64,000 nucleotides of DNA from Candidatus Accumulibacter propinquus (GCA_016714935.1 JADKBU010000005.1:124001-188000); one strand, 5' to 3'. Positions 16,005 to 25,587 are shown, counted from the stretch's first letter. Notes: generated by a model from the sequence alone, not told the origin. A program made the numbers and translations.

Positions 16005-16643
16005 ATGGACAAGTTCGTTCGCCTTGAGGGACTCGTGGCGCCGCTCGACCGGGCCAACGTGGATACCGACGCGATCATTCCCAAGCAGTTTCTGAAGTCG
16101 ATCAAGCGTTCGGGCTTTGGCCCCAACCTGTTCGACGAATGGCGCTATCTCGATGTCGGCGAACCCGGACAGGACAACTCCCGGCGGCCACTCAATCCGG
16201 ACTTCGTGCTCAACCAGCCGCGCTATCAGGGCGCGCAGATTCTCCTGGCGCGCAAGAACTTCGGCTGCGGCAGTTCGCGCGAACACGCCCCCTGGGCCTT
16301 GCTCGACTTCGGTTTTCGCGCGGTGCTCGCCGAGAGTTTTGCCGACATCTTCTTCAACAACTGCTTCAAGAACGGTGTCCTGCCGATCGTCCTGCCGGCC
16401 ACCGAGATTGATGCGCTGTTTGCGCTGGTCGGGGCGACGCCGGGTTATCGGCTGCTGATCGATCTCGAGCGGCAGCAGGTCATTCGCCCCGATGGCCGGG
16501 CCTTGCCGTTTGCTGTCGATGCTTTCCGAAAGGAATGCCTGCTCAACGGTTGGGACGATATCGGTCTGACCCTGCGCCATGCTGAACTGATCAAGGCCTT
16601 TGAAGACCGGCGGCGCATCGAGCAGCCCTGGTTGTTTGCCTGA
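16005..16643 (+). CDS. leuD: 3-isopropylmalate dehydratase small subunit
   Basis: Small subunit (212 aa) that completes the LeuCD active site. Motifs are NVDTDAIIPKQFLK near the N terminus, ARKNFGCGSSREHAPWAL, and FADIFFNNCFKNGVLPIVLP. Normal length. AAGGAGGAG directly precedes the ATG at 16005, which is chosen over an upstream in-frame start that would overlap the entericidin-like gene. It is 10 bases before leuB. Confidence 0.97.
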   Translation: MDKFVRLEGLVAPLDRANVDTDAIIPKQFLKSIKRSGFGPNLFDEWRYLDVGEPGQDNSRRPLNPDFVLNQPRYQGAQILLARKNFGCGSSREHAPWALLDFGFRAVLAESFADIFFNNCFKNGVLPIVLPATEIDALFALVGATPGYRLLIDLERQQVIRPDGRALPFAVDAFRKECLLNGWDDIGLTLRHAELIKAFEDRRRIEQPWLFA

Positions 16644-16653
16644 GGGAGCGAAA

Positions 16654-17718
16654 ATGAAGATCTGCATTCTTCCCGGCGACGGTATCGGCCCGGAAATCAT
16701 GGCCGAAGCGGTGCGCGTGCTGCAGGCGCTCGACCTGCGCTGTGAGCTGGAAGAAGCGCTGCTCGGCGGCTGCGCGGTCGATGCCACCGGTGAGCCTTAC
16801 CCGGAGGCCACGCAGCGCCTCGCCAAGGCCGCCGACGCGGTCCTGCTCGGTGCCGTCGGGGGTCCGCAGTGGGACAACCTGCCACGCGCGCAGCGTCCCG
16901 AGCGTGGTCTGCTCGGCATTCGCCAGCAACTTGGCCTGTTTGCCAACCTGCGCCCGGCGATCCTTTATTCCGAACTGGCCAATGCTTCGACGCTCAAACC
17001 GGAAGTGGTGGCCGGGCTCGACATCCTGATCGTCCGCGAACTGACCGGGGATATCTATTTCGGCCAGCCGCGCGGCATCGAAATGCGCGCGGTCGATGGT
17101 CACCAGGAGCGTTTCGGCTTCAACACCATGCACTACAGCGAAAGCGAGATTCGCCGTATTGTGCGCGTCGCTTTCGCAGCAGCCCGCAAGCGCAACCGGA
17201 AGCTGTGCTCGGTCGACAAGATGAATGTGCTCGAGACGACCCAGCTGTGGCGCGACGTGGCCAACGAAACGGCCGCCGAATATCCGGATGTCGAACTCAG
17301 CCACATGTTGGTCGACAATGCAGCGATGCAACTGGTGCGCAATCCGAAGCAGTTCGACGTGCTGGTCACCGGCAACCTGTTCGGAGACATCCTGTCTGAC
17401 GAAGCGGCGATGCTCACCGGATCGATCGGCATGTTGCCGTCGGCCTCGCTGGATGCCGACAACAAGGGTCTGTACGAGCCTTGTCACGGTTCCGCTCCGG
17501 ACATTGCTGGTCATGGGCTGGCCAATCCGCTGGCCACGATCCTTTCAGTGGCGATGATGTTGCGCTACACGTTTGCGCAGGAGGATGCCGCCTTGCGCAT
17601 CGAGAGCGCCGTCAGGAAAGTGCTGGCACTGGGCTATCGGACGGCCGACATCTACGAGCCTGGGACGCAGAAGCTGGGTACCCGCGCAATGGGTGACGCA
17701 GTGCTGGCGGCACTTTGA
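16654..17718 (+). CDS. leuB: 3-isopropylmalate dehydrogenase
   Basis: NAD-dependent oxidative decarboxylation of 3-isopropylmalate to 2-oxoisocaproate (354 aa). Motifs are LPGDGIGPEIMAEAV at the N terminus, the substrate arginine region REL(T)GDIYFGQPRGIE, DKMNVLETTQLWRD, and the metal/NAD site NLFGDILSDEAAM followed by EPCHGSAPDIAG. Start chosen at 16654, after GGGAG. The gene ends 26 bases before the asd start. Confidence 0.97.
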   Translation: MKICILPGDGIGPEIMAEAVRVLQALDLRCELEEALLGGCAVDATGEPYPEATQRLAKAADAVLLGAVGGPQWDNLPRAQRPERGLLGIRQQLGLFANLRPAILYSELANASTLKPEVVAGLDILIVRELTGDIYFGQPRGIEMRAVDGHQERFGFNTMHYSESEIRRIVRVAFAAARKRNRKLCSVDKMNVLETTQLWRDVANETAAEYPDVELSHMLVDNAAMQLVRNPKQFDVLVTGNLFGDILSDEAAMLTGSIGMLPSASLDADNKGLYEPCHGSAPDIAGHGLANPLATILSVAMMLRYTFAQEDAALRIESAVRKVLALGYRTADIYEPGTQKLGTRAMGDAVLAAL

Positions 17719-17744
17719 ATCGGGTTAAGGAAAAAGGTAAGAAC

Positions 17745-18875
17745 ATGATGAAGCTTGGTCTGGTAGGTTGGCGGGGCATGGTGGGCTCGGTGCTGATGCA
17801 GCGGATGGTCGAAGAGGGTGATTTCGAGCACGTCGAGCCGCTCTATTTTTCGACCTCGGCAGTCGGCGGCAAGGCGCCGCTGCTGGCTGGCAAGGAGGCC
17901 GCGCCGCTGCAGGACGCGATGTCGATCGAGGCCCTGAGCCGGATGGATATCGTCATCACCTGTCAGGGCGGCGACTATACCAAGGAGGTCTTCCCCCGCC
18001 TGCGTGCCGCCGGCTGGCGAGGACACTGGATCGACGCCGCTTCGACCCTGCGCATGCACGACGACGCCGTGATCATCCTCGACCCGGTGAACCTTGAGGT
18101 CATCAGGGACGCTCTGGCCAGAGGCGGTCGCAACTGGATCGGCGGCAACTGCACGGTTTCGCTGATGCTGATGGGGCTTGGCGGTCTGTTCCGGCACGAT
18201 CTGGTCGAATGGATCAGCGCCATGACCTATCAGGCCGCTTCAGGAGCCGGGGCGCAGAACATGCGTGAACTGCTGCAGCAGATGGGTGTGCTGCACGACG
18301 CGGTGAAGGCTGAACTGGCCGAACCGGCTTCGGCGATCCTCGAGATCGATCGCAAGGTTGCCGAAAGCATGCGTTCAGCGGCCTTTCCGACCACCAATTT
18401 CCGCAACACGGCGCTGGCCGGAAGCGTCATTCCCTGGATCGATGCCGAGGTCGAGGGCGGTCAGTCCAAGGAGGAGTGGAAGGGCGGTGCCGAGTGCAAC
18501 AAGATTCTCGGTCTGCCCGCGTTTCGCACTCCCGGGAGCATCCCGGTCGATGGCCTGTGCGTGCGTGTCGGCGCGATGCGCTGCCATTCGCAGGGCCTGA
18601 CCATCAAGCTCAGGCGGGACGTTCCTCTGGCCGACCTTGAGGACATTATCGCGCAGGCCAACCCCTGGGTGAAAGTAGTGCCGAATCGACGCGAGGCCAG
18701 CGAGCGCGAACTGACGCCGGCGGCCGTCACCGGCACTCTCTCGGTCCCGGTGGGCCGTTTGCACAAGCTGGCGATGGGGTCGGAGTACCTCGGTGCGTTC
18801 ACTGTCGGTGACCAGCTCCTGTGGGGGGCGGCCGAACCGCTACGCCGGATGCTTCGGATTCTGATCGATAACTGA
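17745..18875 (+). CDS. asd: aspartate-semialdehyde dehydrogenase
   Basis: NADPH-dependent reduction of aspartyl phosphate to aspartate semialdehyde (376 aa), the common precursor of lysine, threonine and methionine, and so of the hom substrate. The N-terminal dinucleotide motif is LGLVGWRGMVGSVL. The catalytic cysteine lies in GGNCTVSLMLMG. QAASGAGAQNMRELL and the late RVGAMRCHSQGLTIKL (active-site histidine) are present. The E. coli-type long form fits the length. Two adjacent ATGs (17745, 17748) are possible starts. Confidence 0.96.
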   Translation: MMKLGLVGWRGMVGSVLMQRMVEEGDFEHVEPLYFSTSAVGGKAPLLAGKEAAPLQDAMSIEALSRMDIVITCQGGDYTKEVFPRLRAAGWRGHWIDAASTLRMHDDAVIILDPVNLEVIRDALARGGRNWIGGNCTVSLMLMGLGGLFRHDLVEWISAMTYQAASGAGAQNMRELLQQMGVLHDAVKAELAEPASAILEIDRKVAESMRSAAFPTTNFRNTALAGSVIPWIDAEVEGGQSKEEWKGGAECNKILGLPAFRTPGSIPVDGLCVRVGAMRCHSQGLTIKLRRDVPLADLEDIIAQANPWVKVVPNRREASERELTPAAVTGTLSVPVGRLHKLAMGSEYLGAFTVGDQLLWGAAEPLRRMLRILIDN

Positions 18876-18950
18876 TTGATGGAGAAAAACCAGGCTTGCG
18901 CGTCCGGTTTCCGGGGTGCAGCCGGCTGCCGCTACCGCCGCATGTTTAGC

Positions 18951-18979
18951 TTGCATGGCTAACTTCATGATGTTATTTT
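18951..18979 (+). promoter_or_regulatory. probable fimV promoter
   Basis: TTGCAT (18951-18956) and TATTTT (18974-18979) are separated by exactly 17 bases in the only A/T-rich part of the asd-fimV gap. TTAGC and GCTAA flank the -35 as a short inverted repeat (18946-18962), which could bind a regulator. Confidence 0.5.
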
Positions 18980-19012
18980 AATAATCCCGATTTCGACGCT
19001 CAAGGTGGCGCC

Positions 19013-22000
19013 GTGGCCAAGAAAACAAATCTCACAGCAAGCAATCTCAGACTGCGGACCTCGGTATTGGCGGTGGCGTCGGCACTGACGCTCACGGCTT
19101 TGCCTGTGGCTACCGAGGCTGCCGGGCTCGGCAAGGTGAACGTCTTTTCGGCGCTGGGACAGCCCTTGCGCGCGGAACTGGAAGTCTTTGCGACCCGCGA
19201 AGAGCTTGCCGGGATGAAAGCCCAGCTTGCTTCGCAGGACGCCTTCAAACAAGCGGGTGTGGACTTCGCGCCGTCCTTGTCGGGGATCACGCTGGCCGTC
19301 GATAAGCGCCCGAATGGTCAGGCGATCATCAGGTTGACCTCGACCAAGCCGATCAACGATCCGTTCGTCGATCTACTGCTTGAACTCAACTGGCCAACCG
19401 GCCGCTTGATTCGTGAATACACTTTCCTGCTTGATCCACCCGAGTTCACCAGCAAGGCGACAGCGGCTTCGGCGCCGGCCATCGCCCGGCCAGTGGCCGT
19501 AGCGCGACAGACCGTCGACACGCGCCCGCTGGAGGACAAGCCGGCCAGGCCCGCGCCCTACCGTGGCCGGACCAGCGAATCGGTGCAGAAACCCATGGAT
19601 GGGGGGAGTACCTACGAGGTCAGGCGCGGCGAAACACTGGGCAAGATTGCCAGCGAACTGCGGCCTGATGGGGTGTCTCTCGACCAGATGCTGCTGGCCC
19701 TGTTTCGGGCGAATCAGGACGCTTTCGACCACGGCAACATCAATCGCCTGAAAGCGGGCAAGATTCTTTCGGTTCCGGACAAAGCGGCTCTCGAGTCGAT
19801 TCCGCGGGAAGAAGCGAAGACGGTGATTGCCGCCCAGTCATCGGACTGGGGAGCCTACCGTCGGAAGCTCGCCGGTGTGGCTGGCGATTTGCCGAGCCGG
19901 GAGGAGGTGCCACGGCAGCAGGCTGCCGGCAGGATCACCACCAGGGTGGAAGACCGGGCAGGCCCGTCCAGCGAACCCAAGGATCAACTCAAGGTATCGA
20001 AAACCGACCTTGCCGGCGTCAAACCATTGCCCGCATCGAGGCGAACCGACGAGGACCTGATCGCCAAGGAAAAGGCGCTCAAGGATGCCAATGAGCGTCT
20101 GGCGAGCCTTGAGCGGAACGTGGCCGAACTGCAGCGACTGGTTGAACTCAAGAGCCAGACGCTGGCCGACCTGGAGAGACAGGCCGCTGGCAAGACCACG
20201 CCTCCCGTCGAAGCCAGGAAAATGCCGGAAGAGCCACGACCGGCAAACCTTGCCGCCGCCCCTTTGCCGGCGCCGACGGCCAGTGCCGTGCCTGCCCCGG
20301 TCAAGGCAGAACCTCCTCCCGCTGCTGCCGCAGGGGTGACCGTCGCCAAGCCTGCCGACCAGCAGCTGACCGATGGCAAGCCGGCGGAAGCGCTGGTTAA
20401 GCCCGAGGAAGTCAAGCCTGAAGTCAAGGTCGAGGTGGCGCCGCCTGCGCCACCACCACCACCGCAGCCGGCCGAACTGCCAAAGCCCAAGCCGGTGGTG
20501 GTCACGCCGCCGGAAGAGCCGGGTTTCATCGAAGACGTGCTGGGAAGTACGGCCTTCCTGGCCGGTGGCGGAGCCATCGCGGCCCTGCTCGCTGCCTACT
20601 GGCTGGCCAAGCGTCGTCGTCCGAGCAACGCCGAGGTGCCGTTGGGTGCGACCAGTACCCTTTCGCCCCTCAGCGAGGCCATGGTCGCCAAGTCGGTCTT
20701 CAACAGCGCCGGCGGCCAGAGTGTGGATACCTCCGACTCGATGGTCCAGACCGACTTCAGCCAGGCGGGTCCGGGCAGCATTGACACCGATGAGGTCGAT
20801 CCCGTTGCCGAAGCCGATGTCTATATGGCGTACGGCCGCGATGCGCAGGCAGAAGAGATCCTTCTTGAGGCCAAGCAGAAGGATCCACGGCGTTACGCCA
20901 TTCATCTGAAGTTGCTAGAGATTTACCTCAATCGACAGGATCTCAAGCCGTTCTCCAAACTGGCCACGGAACTTCACGATGCCACCGGCGGAGTCGGCGC
21001 CGAATGGGAGAAGGCGGTGGCCATGGGCCTCCAGCTTGACCCGAGCAATCCACTCTACGGTGCCGCCGCACAGACCCAGCCAGCACCTCGCGATGCCGCG
21101 CTGGCGGGCACCGCCGCGGCAGCGTTCGCCTTGCAGGATACGCTCGTCAAGCCTCCCGCCAAGCCGCCGGAGGTCCCGGTACTGGTGGATGTACCGCCGG
21201 TGCAGACCGCGGTGGCCTGGAGCCCGGCTGAAGAAGCCAAGCTGCAACCCTCCGATCTTGCCGATCTGGACTTCGATCTCGGCAGCAGCGAACCGGCGCC
21301 GCGACCGCCAGCCCAGGTTGACGACGGCTACCTGGAAACGACGCTCTCGTTTCCGAACACCGTCGAAGGTGATGCCCTGGACTTTGATCTGGCTGATACC
21401 ACGTCGATACCGGCGGTAGTGGAAGCGCCTGGCCCGCAACTGGTGGAAGACGCCACCTCACTCGCAGTCACCATGCTGGTTGGGGCCGACTCCTTGCCGA
21501 GTGCTCCGGAGCCCGGAGTAGGACTCGATTTCGAGTTCGACCTTGGACAGGAGGTGCCTGGCGAGTCGAACTGGGGGGTAACGACGCTTACGCGCGCCGA
21601 AACCGATGAGGAGGTACTCGACATCGGTTCGCCGAATGCGGAGGCTCTGGATGAGGCGCTGGAGTTTGATGTCCGGTTGACCGAGTCGACGGTCCTCGGC
21701 GAGGCGATGCAGCATCCAGCCTTTGACATGTCGTCGATCAGCCTGGATCTGGCTGAGCCTGATGTCGAGGATCGTGCGGAGGCGTCAACTCCGAATATTT
21801 CCCCGGAGTTTTCCTTCGAGGCCGACCAGGAGGACACCCTGGTCAACCCGAACTTTTCAGTGCAACAGTCGCAAACCGAGCCGAACTCGGTGTTCGACTT
21901 CGCCACGGCTGCCGACGCCGGGACGGAGTCCCTGATCAGTGCCGGCGAAGAGGTGGCCACCAAGATGGACCTGGCGAGGGCGTATCAGGAAATGGGCGAC

Positions 22001-22099
22001 ATCGAAGGCGCTCGCGAACTCTTGCAGGAGGTCGCCAACGAGGGGGACACGGCGCAACGAGAAGCTGCGCGAGCCCTCCTTGCCGGATTGCGCGACTGA
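19013..22099 (+). CDS. fimV: FimV/HubP family polar landmark protein
   Basis: Large single-pass inner-membrane protein (1028 aa) that organises the cell pole and is needed for type IV pilus twitching and chemosensory placement in relatives. Order of parts: signal peptide; FimV N-terminal domain (LGKVNVFSALGQPLRAELEV, from about residue 38); LysM peptidoglycan-binding domain (about 198-260, YEVRRGETLGKIASEL); coiled coil (about 345-395); Pro/Lys/Ala-rich linker; TM helix (about 511-530); an acidic cytoplasmic part; and a C-terminal TPR-like FimV domain (about 983-1028, DLARAYQEMGDIEGARELLQEV). The start is GTG preceded by AAGGTGG. Located asd-fimV-truA as in Pseudomonas and many betaproteobacteria. 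Confidence 0.93.
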   Translation: MAKKTNLTASNLRLRTSVLAVASALTLTALPVATEAAGLGKVNVFSALGQPLRAELEVFATREELAGMKAQLASQDAFKQAGVDFAPSLSGITLAVDKRPNGQAIIRLTSTKPINDPFVDLLLELNWPTGRLIREYTFLLDPPEFTSKATAASAPAIARPVAVARQTVDTRPLEDKPARPAPYRGRTSESVQKPMDGGSTYEVRRGETLGKIASELRPDGVSLDQMLLALFRANQDAFDHGNINRLKAGKILSVPDKAALESIPREEAKTVIAAQSSDWGAYRRKLAGVAGDLPSREEVPRQQAAGRITTRVEDRAGPSSEPKDQLKVSKTDLAGVKPLPASRRTDEDLIAKEKALKDANERLASLERNVAELQRLVELKSQTLADLERQAAGKTTPPVEARKMPEEPRPANLAAAPLPAPTASAVPAPVKAEPPPAAAAGVTVAKPADQQLTDGKPAEALVKPEEVKPEVKVEVAPPAPPPPPQPAELPKPKPVVVTPPEEPGFIEDVLGSTAFLAGGGAIAALLAAYWLAKRRRPSNAEVPLGATSTLSPLSEAMVAKSVFNSAGGQSVDTSDSMVQTDFSQAGPGSIDTDEVDPVAEADVYMAYGRDAQAEEILLEAKQKDPRRYAIHLKLLEIYLNRQDLKPFSKLATELHDATGGVGAEWEKAVAMGLQLDPSNPLYGAAAQTQPAPRDAALAGTAAAAFALQDTLVKPPAKPPEVPVLVDVPPVQTAVAWSPAEEAKLQPSDLADLDFDLGSSEPAPRPPAQVDDGYLETTLSFPNTVEGDALDFDLADTTSIPAVVEAPGPQLVEDATSLAVTMLVGADSLPSAPEPGVGLDFEFDLGQEVPGESNWGVTTLTRAETDEEVLDIGSPNAEALDEALEFDVRLTESTVLGEAMQHPAFDMSSISLDLAEPDVEDRAEASTPNISPEFSFEADQEDTLVNPNFSVQQSQTEPNSVFDFATAADAGTESLISAGEEVATKMDLARAYQEMGDIEGARELLQEVANEGDTAQREAARALLAGLRD

Positions 22100-22165
22100 T
22101 CCGCGCGCTTCCGTGCCTGCGGTCCGTTCCAGTGCGGATCCCGGGCGCTCAACGAGAATGCCACC

Positions 22166-22762
22166 TTGCACCCGACCACTTGCCTAGTCGCCTGGCTCCT
22201 GAGTTTGGTGGCCGTACAGGGCCTGCAGGGCAGCCTGTTGGCGGCGGCCTTTCTGGTACCGCCGCTGTTCGGTCGTCTGGCTTTGCAATGTGCCATCCGG
22301 CTTGCCTGGGGAGCGCGTTGGCTGTTCCTGTCCCTGTTCGTCATTCTTGCCTGGGGTCGAGCTGGCGAGCCCGTCTGGGGCGGTGCCATGGCGCCCAGTG
22401 CCGAGGGTTTGAGCGAGGCCTTGACGCAAGTCGGGCGCTTGTTGCTGGTATTGATGGCGGTAGCGGTGCTACGCCAGCGGCTGTCCGTGCCGGAGTTCCT
22501 GACTGCCGCGCATCGTCTGCTGTGGCCGCTGCGGCGCTGCGGCGTCGATACCGATCGCGGGATTGTTCGGGTACTGCTGGTCCTGCAGTACCTTGAGACG
22601 ACACCGCGGCCGCGCGACTGGCGGCGGCTGCTCGACGTGCCCGAAGTCAGCAGCAGCGAGGTGTTCGAGTTGCGCGATCGCCACTTTCCTGGACGCGATT
22701 ATTTGATCATCGGTTTGCTGCTGGTCAGCGTCGTGCTGCTCTACGGCCATGCACAGGCGTGA
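22166..22762 (+). CDS. membrane protein resembling an ECF transporter T component
   Basis: A 198-aa membrane protein with hydrophobic helices near residues 5-35, 47-63, 85-105 and 178-195. The middle (RQRLSVPEFLTAAHRLLWPLRRCGVDTDRGIVRVLLVLQYLE) resembles the cytoplasmic coupling region of CbiQ/EcfT proteins, but it is short and the usual Ala-Arg-Gly coupling motifs are not evident. No ATPase or substrate-binding partner is adjacent. The only in-frame start near the fimV stop is TTG at 22166, so the start is uncertain. It is translationally close to truA, ending three bases before it. Confidence 0.5.
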   Translation: MHPTTCLVAWLLSLVAVQGLQGSLLAAAFLVPPLFGRLALQCAIRLAWGARWLFLSLFVILAWGRAGEPVWGGAMAPSAEGLSEALTQVGRLLLVLMAVAVLRQRLSVPEFLTAAHRLLWPLRRCGVDTDRGIVRVLLVLQYLETTPRPRDWRRLLDVPEVSSSEVFELRDRHFPGRDYLIIGLLLVSVVLLYGHAQA

Positions 22763-22765
22763 GCG

Positions 22766-23581
22766 ATGAGACTTGCCCTGGCGGTAGAGTATGACGGCAG
22801 CAGCTTTCGTGGCTGGCAGCAACAACCGGGCGGTGGTACCGTCCAGGATGCGTTGCAGGACGCCTTGCGGCAGTTCGCCGGAGTGCCGGTAACGGTGGTC
22901 TGCGCCGGCCGAACCGATGCCGGCGTGCATGCGTTGGGGCAGGTAGTGCATCTCGATACCCAGTTGGAGCGCTCGATGTTTGCCTGGGTGCGCGGCGCCA
23001 ACACTTTCCTGCCGGCAGCAGTGGCCGTGCGCTGGGCACAGATCGTGGCGGATGACTTCCACGCACGTGCGTCGGCGTACTCGCGGCACTATCGCTATCT
23101 GTTGATCAACCGTGCGCACCGGACAGGGGCCTGGCACGGCAAGGCCGGTTGGTACCATCATCCTCTGGATGTTGCGGCGATGCAGGCGGCGGCGGACCTG
23201 TTGCTCGGTGAGCGCGATTTTTCCGCCTTTCGCGCCGCCGAGTGTCAGGCCATATCGCCGGTGAAGATCATGCGCCGAGCCGAGGTCCGCCGTTTTGACG
23301 ATCTCGTCGTCTTTGATTTCGAGGCCTCGGCCTTCCTTCACCACATGGTGCGTAATCTCGTCGGCAGCCTTGTTGCCGTCGGTCAAGGGAAGCATTCCCC
23401 GGAATGGATCGCCGAGTTGCTGGCCTGTGGTGATCGACGCCTGGCGGCACCGACCTTTGCGGCTGCCGGACTGTACCTCGCCGCGGTGCGCTATCAGCCG
23501 CACTGGGGGTTACCCCACACCGCTGCAACTTTGTTCTTACCCGGCGCTTTCGATTCCTGCGGAACAGGCCGGGCTGGGTGA
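22766..23581 (+). CDS. truA: tRNA pseudouridine(38-40) synthase
   Basis: Modifies uridines 38-40 in the anticodon stem-loop of tRNAs (271 aa). The N terminus LAVEYDGSSFRGWQQQPGG and the catalytic aspartate motif CAGRTDAGVHALGQVVH are diagnostic. The later RNA-binding segment ERDFSAFRAAECQ and the FLHHMVRNLVG motif are intact. It overlaps the trpF start by one base (TGATG), implying translational coupling in the fimV-truA-trpFBA run. Confidence 0.96.
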   Translation: MRLALAVEYDGSSFRGWQQQPGGGTVQDALQDALRQFAGVPVTVVCAGRTDAGVHALGQVVHLDTQLERSMFAWVRGANTFLPAAVAVRWAQIVADDFHARASAYSRHYRYLLINRAHRTGAWHGKAGWYHHPLDVAAMQAAADLLLGERDFSAFRAAECQAISPVKIMRRAEVRRFDDLVVFDFEASAFLHHMVRNLVGSLVAVGQGKHSPEWIAELLACGDRRLAAPTFAAAGLYLAAVRYQPHWGLPHTAATLFLPGAFDSCGTGRAG

Positions 23582-24231
23582 TGGCGCCACGCATCAAGAT
23601 CTGTGGATTGACTCGCGTCGAGGATGTGCAGCAAGCCGTGCACGCCGGGGCGGATGCCATTGGCCTGGTATTCTACCCACCGAGTCCGCGTTACGTCGAT
23701 CTGCCGACGGCGGTTCGGTTGGCGCGTGCCGTGCCGCCCTTTGTCAGCATTGTCGGTCTCTTCGTCAATGCCGATCCGCTCACCGTGCGGGCGACTCTCG
23801 CTGCGGTGCCGATTCACCTGCTGCAACTGCATGGTGATGAAGACGAGGCCTATTGCCGGCAGTTCGACCGACCTTACATCAAGGCCGCGCGCGTCAGGCC
23901 GGGAATGGATTTGCTACAATACGCGGCTGCCTTTCCTGGTGCGCAGGCGATCCTTCTCGATGCCTTCGTTGACGGCTACGGTGGCGGCGGCAGGGTATTC
24001 GACTGGTCACTGGTGCCCCCTGCGCTGGGCAGGCCGTTGATTCTGTCCGGTGGACTGGATGCGGAGAACGTGGCTGCGGCGGTGTGCCGGTTGCGGCCCG
24101 AGGCAGTGGATGTCTCGTCAGGGGTTGAGGCGAGCAAAGGCATCAAGGATGTCGGGAAGATGCGTGCCTTTGTGGCGGCAGTGCGTGCGGCTGGGTCGAT
24201 GAGCGGCGACGGCCGCGAGATGAAGTCTTGA
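23581..24231 (+). CDS. trpF: phosphoribosylanthranilate isomerase
   Basis: Third step of tryptophan synthesis, an Amadori rearrangement of PRA to CdRP (216 aa, TIM barrel). The catalytic cysteine lies in IKICGLTRVEDV and the general acid aspartate in LLDAFVDGYGGGG. The phosphate-binding end is LSGGLDAENV and DVSSGVEASKGIKD. A GTG one codon upstream is possible, but the ATG at 23581 is preferred. The truA-trpF-trpB-trpA-accD-folC order is widely conserved in proteobacteria. trpCDEG are elsewhere. Confidence 0.95.
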   Translation: MAPRIKICGLTRVEDVQQAVHAGADAIGLVFYPPSPRYVDLPTAVRLARAVPPFVSIVGLFVNADPLTVRATLAAVPIHLLQLHGDEDEAYCRQFDRPYIKAARVRPGMDLLQYAAAFPGAQAILLDAFVDGYGGGGRVFDWSLVPPALGRPLILSGGLDAENVAAAVCRLRPEAVDVSSGVEASKGIKDVGKMRAFVAAVRAAGSMSGDGREMKS

Positions 24232-24331
24232 CGGAATGGCAGATGCGCAGGAAGACTGGTGGGCGGACACGGACGTGCTGGCGCCGCTACGTGGCTAAAC
24301 ATACCTGAAGCGACGACTGAGGGTTTTCCCC

Positions 24332-24350
24332 GGACGCTGTTCCAGCGTCC
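24332..24350 (+). repeat. stem-loop in the trpF-trpB gap
   Basis: GGACGCTG (24332-24339) and CAGCGTCC (24343-24350) form a perfect 8-bp stem with a three-base loop. It starts 48 bases before the trpB ATG. There is no T tract behind it, so it is not a standard terminator. It may be a processing or regulatory element. Confidence 0.55.
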
Positions 24351-24379
24351 TGTCGCAACACGTCGCAAGGAGATTGTTG

Positions 24380-25585
24380 ATGGCCATGCATGCCCATGAC
24401 TTACCCGATGCCAGCGGCCATTTTGGCCCCTACGGTGGCATCTTCGTGGCGGAAACGCTGATTACTGCGCTCGCCGAGCTCAACGAAGCATACGCCGTCG
24501 CGCGGCACGACCCGCAGTTCGTCGCCGAATTCGAGTACGAACTCAAACACTATGTCGGTCGGCCCAGTCCGGTCTATCACGCCAGGCGCTGGTCTGAGCT
24601 CCTCGGCGGTGCGCAGATTTACCTGAAGCGTGAAGACCTGAACCATACCGGCGCGCACAAGATCAACAATTGCATCGGCCAGGCGCTGCTGGCGCGACGG
24701 ATGGGCAAGCCGCGCGTCATCGCCGAAACCGGTGCCGGCCAGCACGGCGTCGCCACGGCCACCGTTGCCGCACGCTATGGCATGACTTGCGTGGTCTACA
24801 TGGGCGCCGAAGACATCCGGCGGCAGGCGGCCAATGTTTACCGCATGAAGCTGCTCGGAGCCAGCGTGGTGCCGGTCAACAGCGGTTCCAGGACGCTCAA
24901 GGATGCCTTGAACGAAGCCATGCGCGACTGGGTGACGAACGTCTCCGACACCTTCTACATCATCGGCACCGTCGCTGGTCCACATCCTTACCCGATGATG
25001 GTGCGCGATTTTCAATCGGTCATCGGCCGCGAGTCGATTGCCCAGATGCACGAACACTGCGCTCGTCAGCCCGACGCGGTGATTGCCTGCGTGGGTGGCG
25101 GTTCCAATGCGATGGGGATTTTTCATCCCTACCTGCCGTTCGAGGGTGTGCGTCTGATCGGTGTCGAGGCGGCTGGTGAAGGCCTCACCACCGGACGTCA
25201 CGCCGCTTCATTGACGGCTGGTCGTCCGGGTGTGCTGCACGGCAACAGGACCTACCTGTTGCAGGACGAGAATGGTCAGATTATCGAGACGCACTCGATC
25301 TCGGCCGGGCTCGATTATCCGGGTGTCGGCCCGGAGCATGCGTGGCTCAAGGACAGTGGTCGGGCCGAGTATGTCAGTGTCAGCGATGTCGAGGCGCTGC
25401 AGGCTTTTCACGACCTGTGCCGGCTCGAAGGCATCATCCCGGCACTGGAGTCTAGCCATGCCCTGGCCTACGCCGGCAAGCTGGCGCCGACCCTGGGCAA
25501 GGACAGGATTCTGCTGGTCAACCTCTCCGGTCGGGGTGACAAGGATATGCATACCGTGGCCGAAAAATCGGGCATCAAATTCTGA
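24380..25585 (+). CDS. trpB: tryptophan synthase beta chain
   Basis: PLP enzyme condensing indole with serine (401 aa). The PLP lysine is in LNHTGAHKINNCIGQALLARR. The segments AETGAGQHGVATATVAA and the phosphate-binding loop CVGGGSNAMGIF are intact. It partners with TrpA encoded two bases after its stop. AAGGAG (24367-24372) fixes the start at 24380, with in-frame TTG codons upstream rejected. Confidence 0.97.
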   Translation: MAMHAHDLPDASGHFGPYGGIFVAETLITALAELNEAYAVARHDPQFVAEFEYELKHYVGRPSPVYHARRWSELLGGAQIYLKREDLNHTGAHKINNCIGQALLARRMGKPRVIAETGAGQHGVATATVAARYGMTCVVYMGAEDIRRQAANVYRMKLLGASVVPVNSGSRTLKDALNEAMRDWVTNVSDTFYIIGTVAGPHPYPMMVRDFQSVIGRESIAQMHEHCARQPDAVIACVGGGSNAMGIFHPYLPFEGVRLIGVEAAGEGLTTGRHAASLTAGRPGVLHGNRTYLLQDENGQIIETHSISAGLDYPGVGPEHAWLKDSGRAEYVSVSDVEALQAFHDLCRLEGIIPALESSHALAYAGKLAPTLGKDRILLVNLSGRGDKDMHTVAEKSGIKF

Positions 25586-25587
25586 CC

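Noticed and set aside
14426..16126. 566-codon minus-strand frame opposite leuC and leuD
   Set aside because: Antisense to conserved leucine genes with all iron-sulfur cysteines present; no recognisable product.
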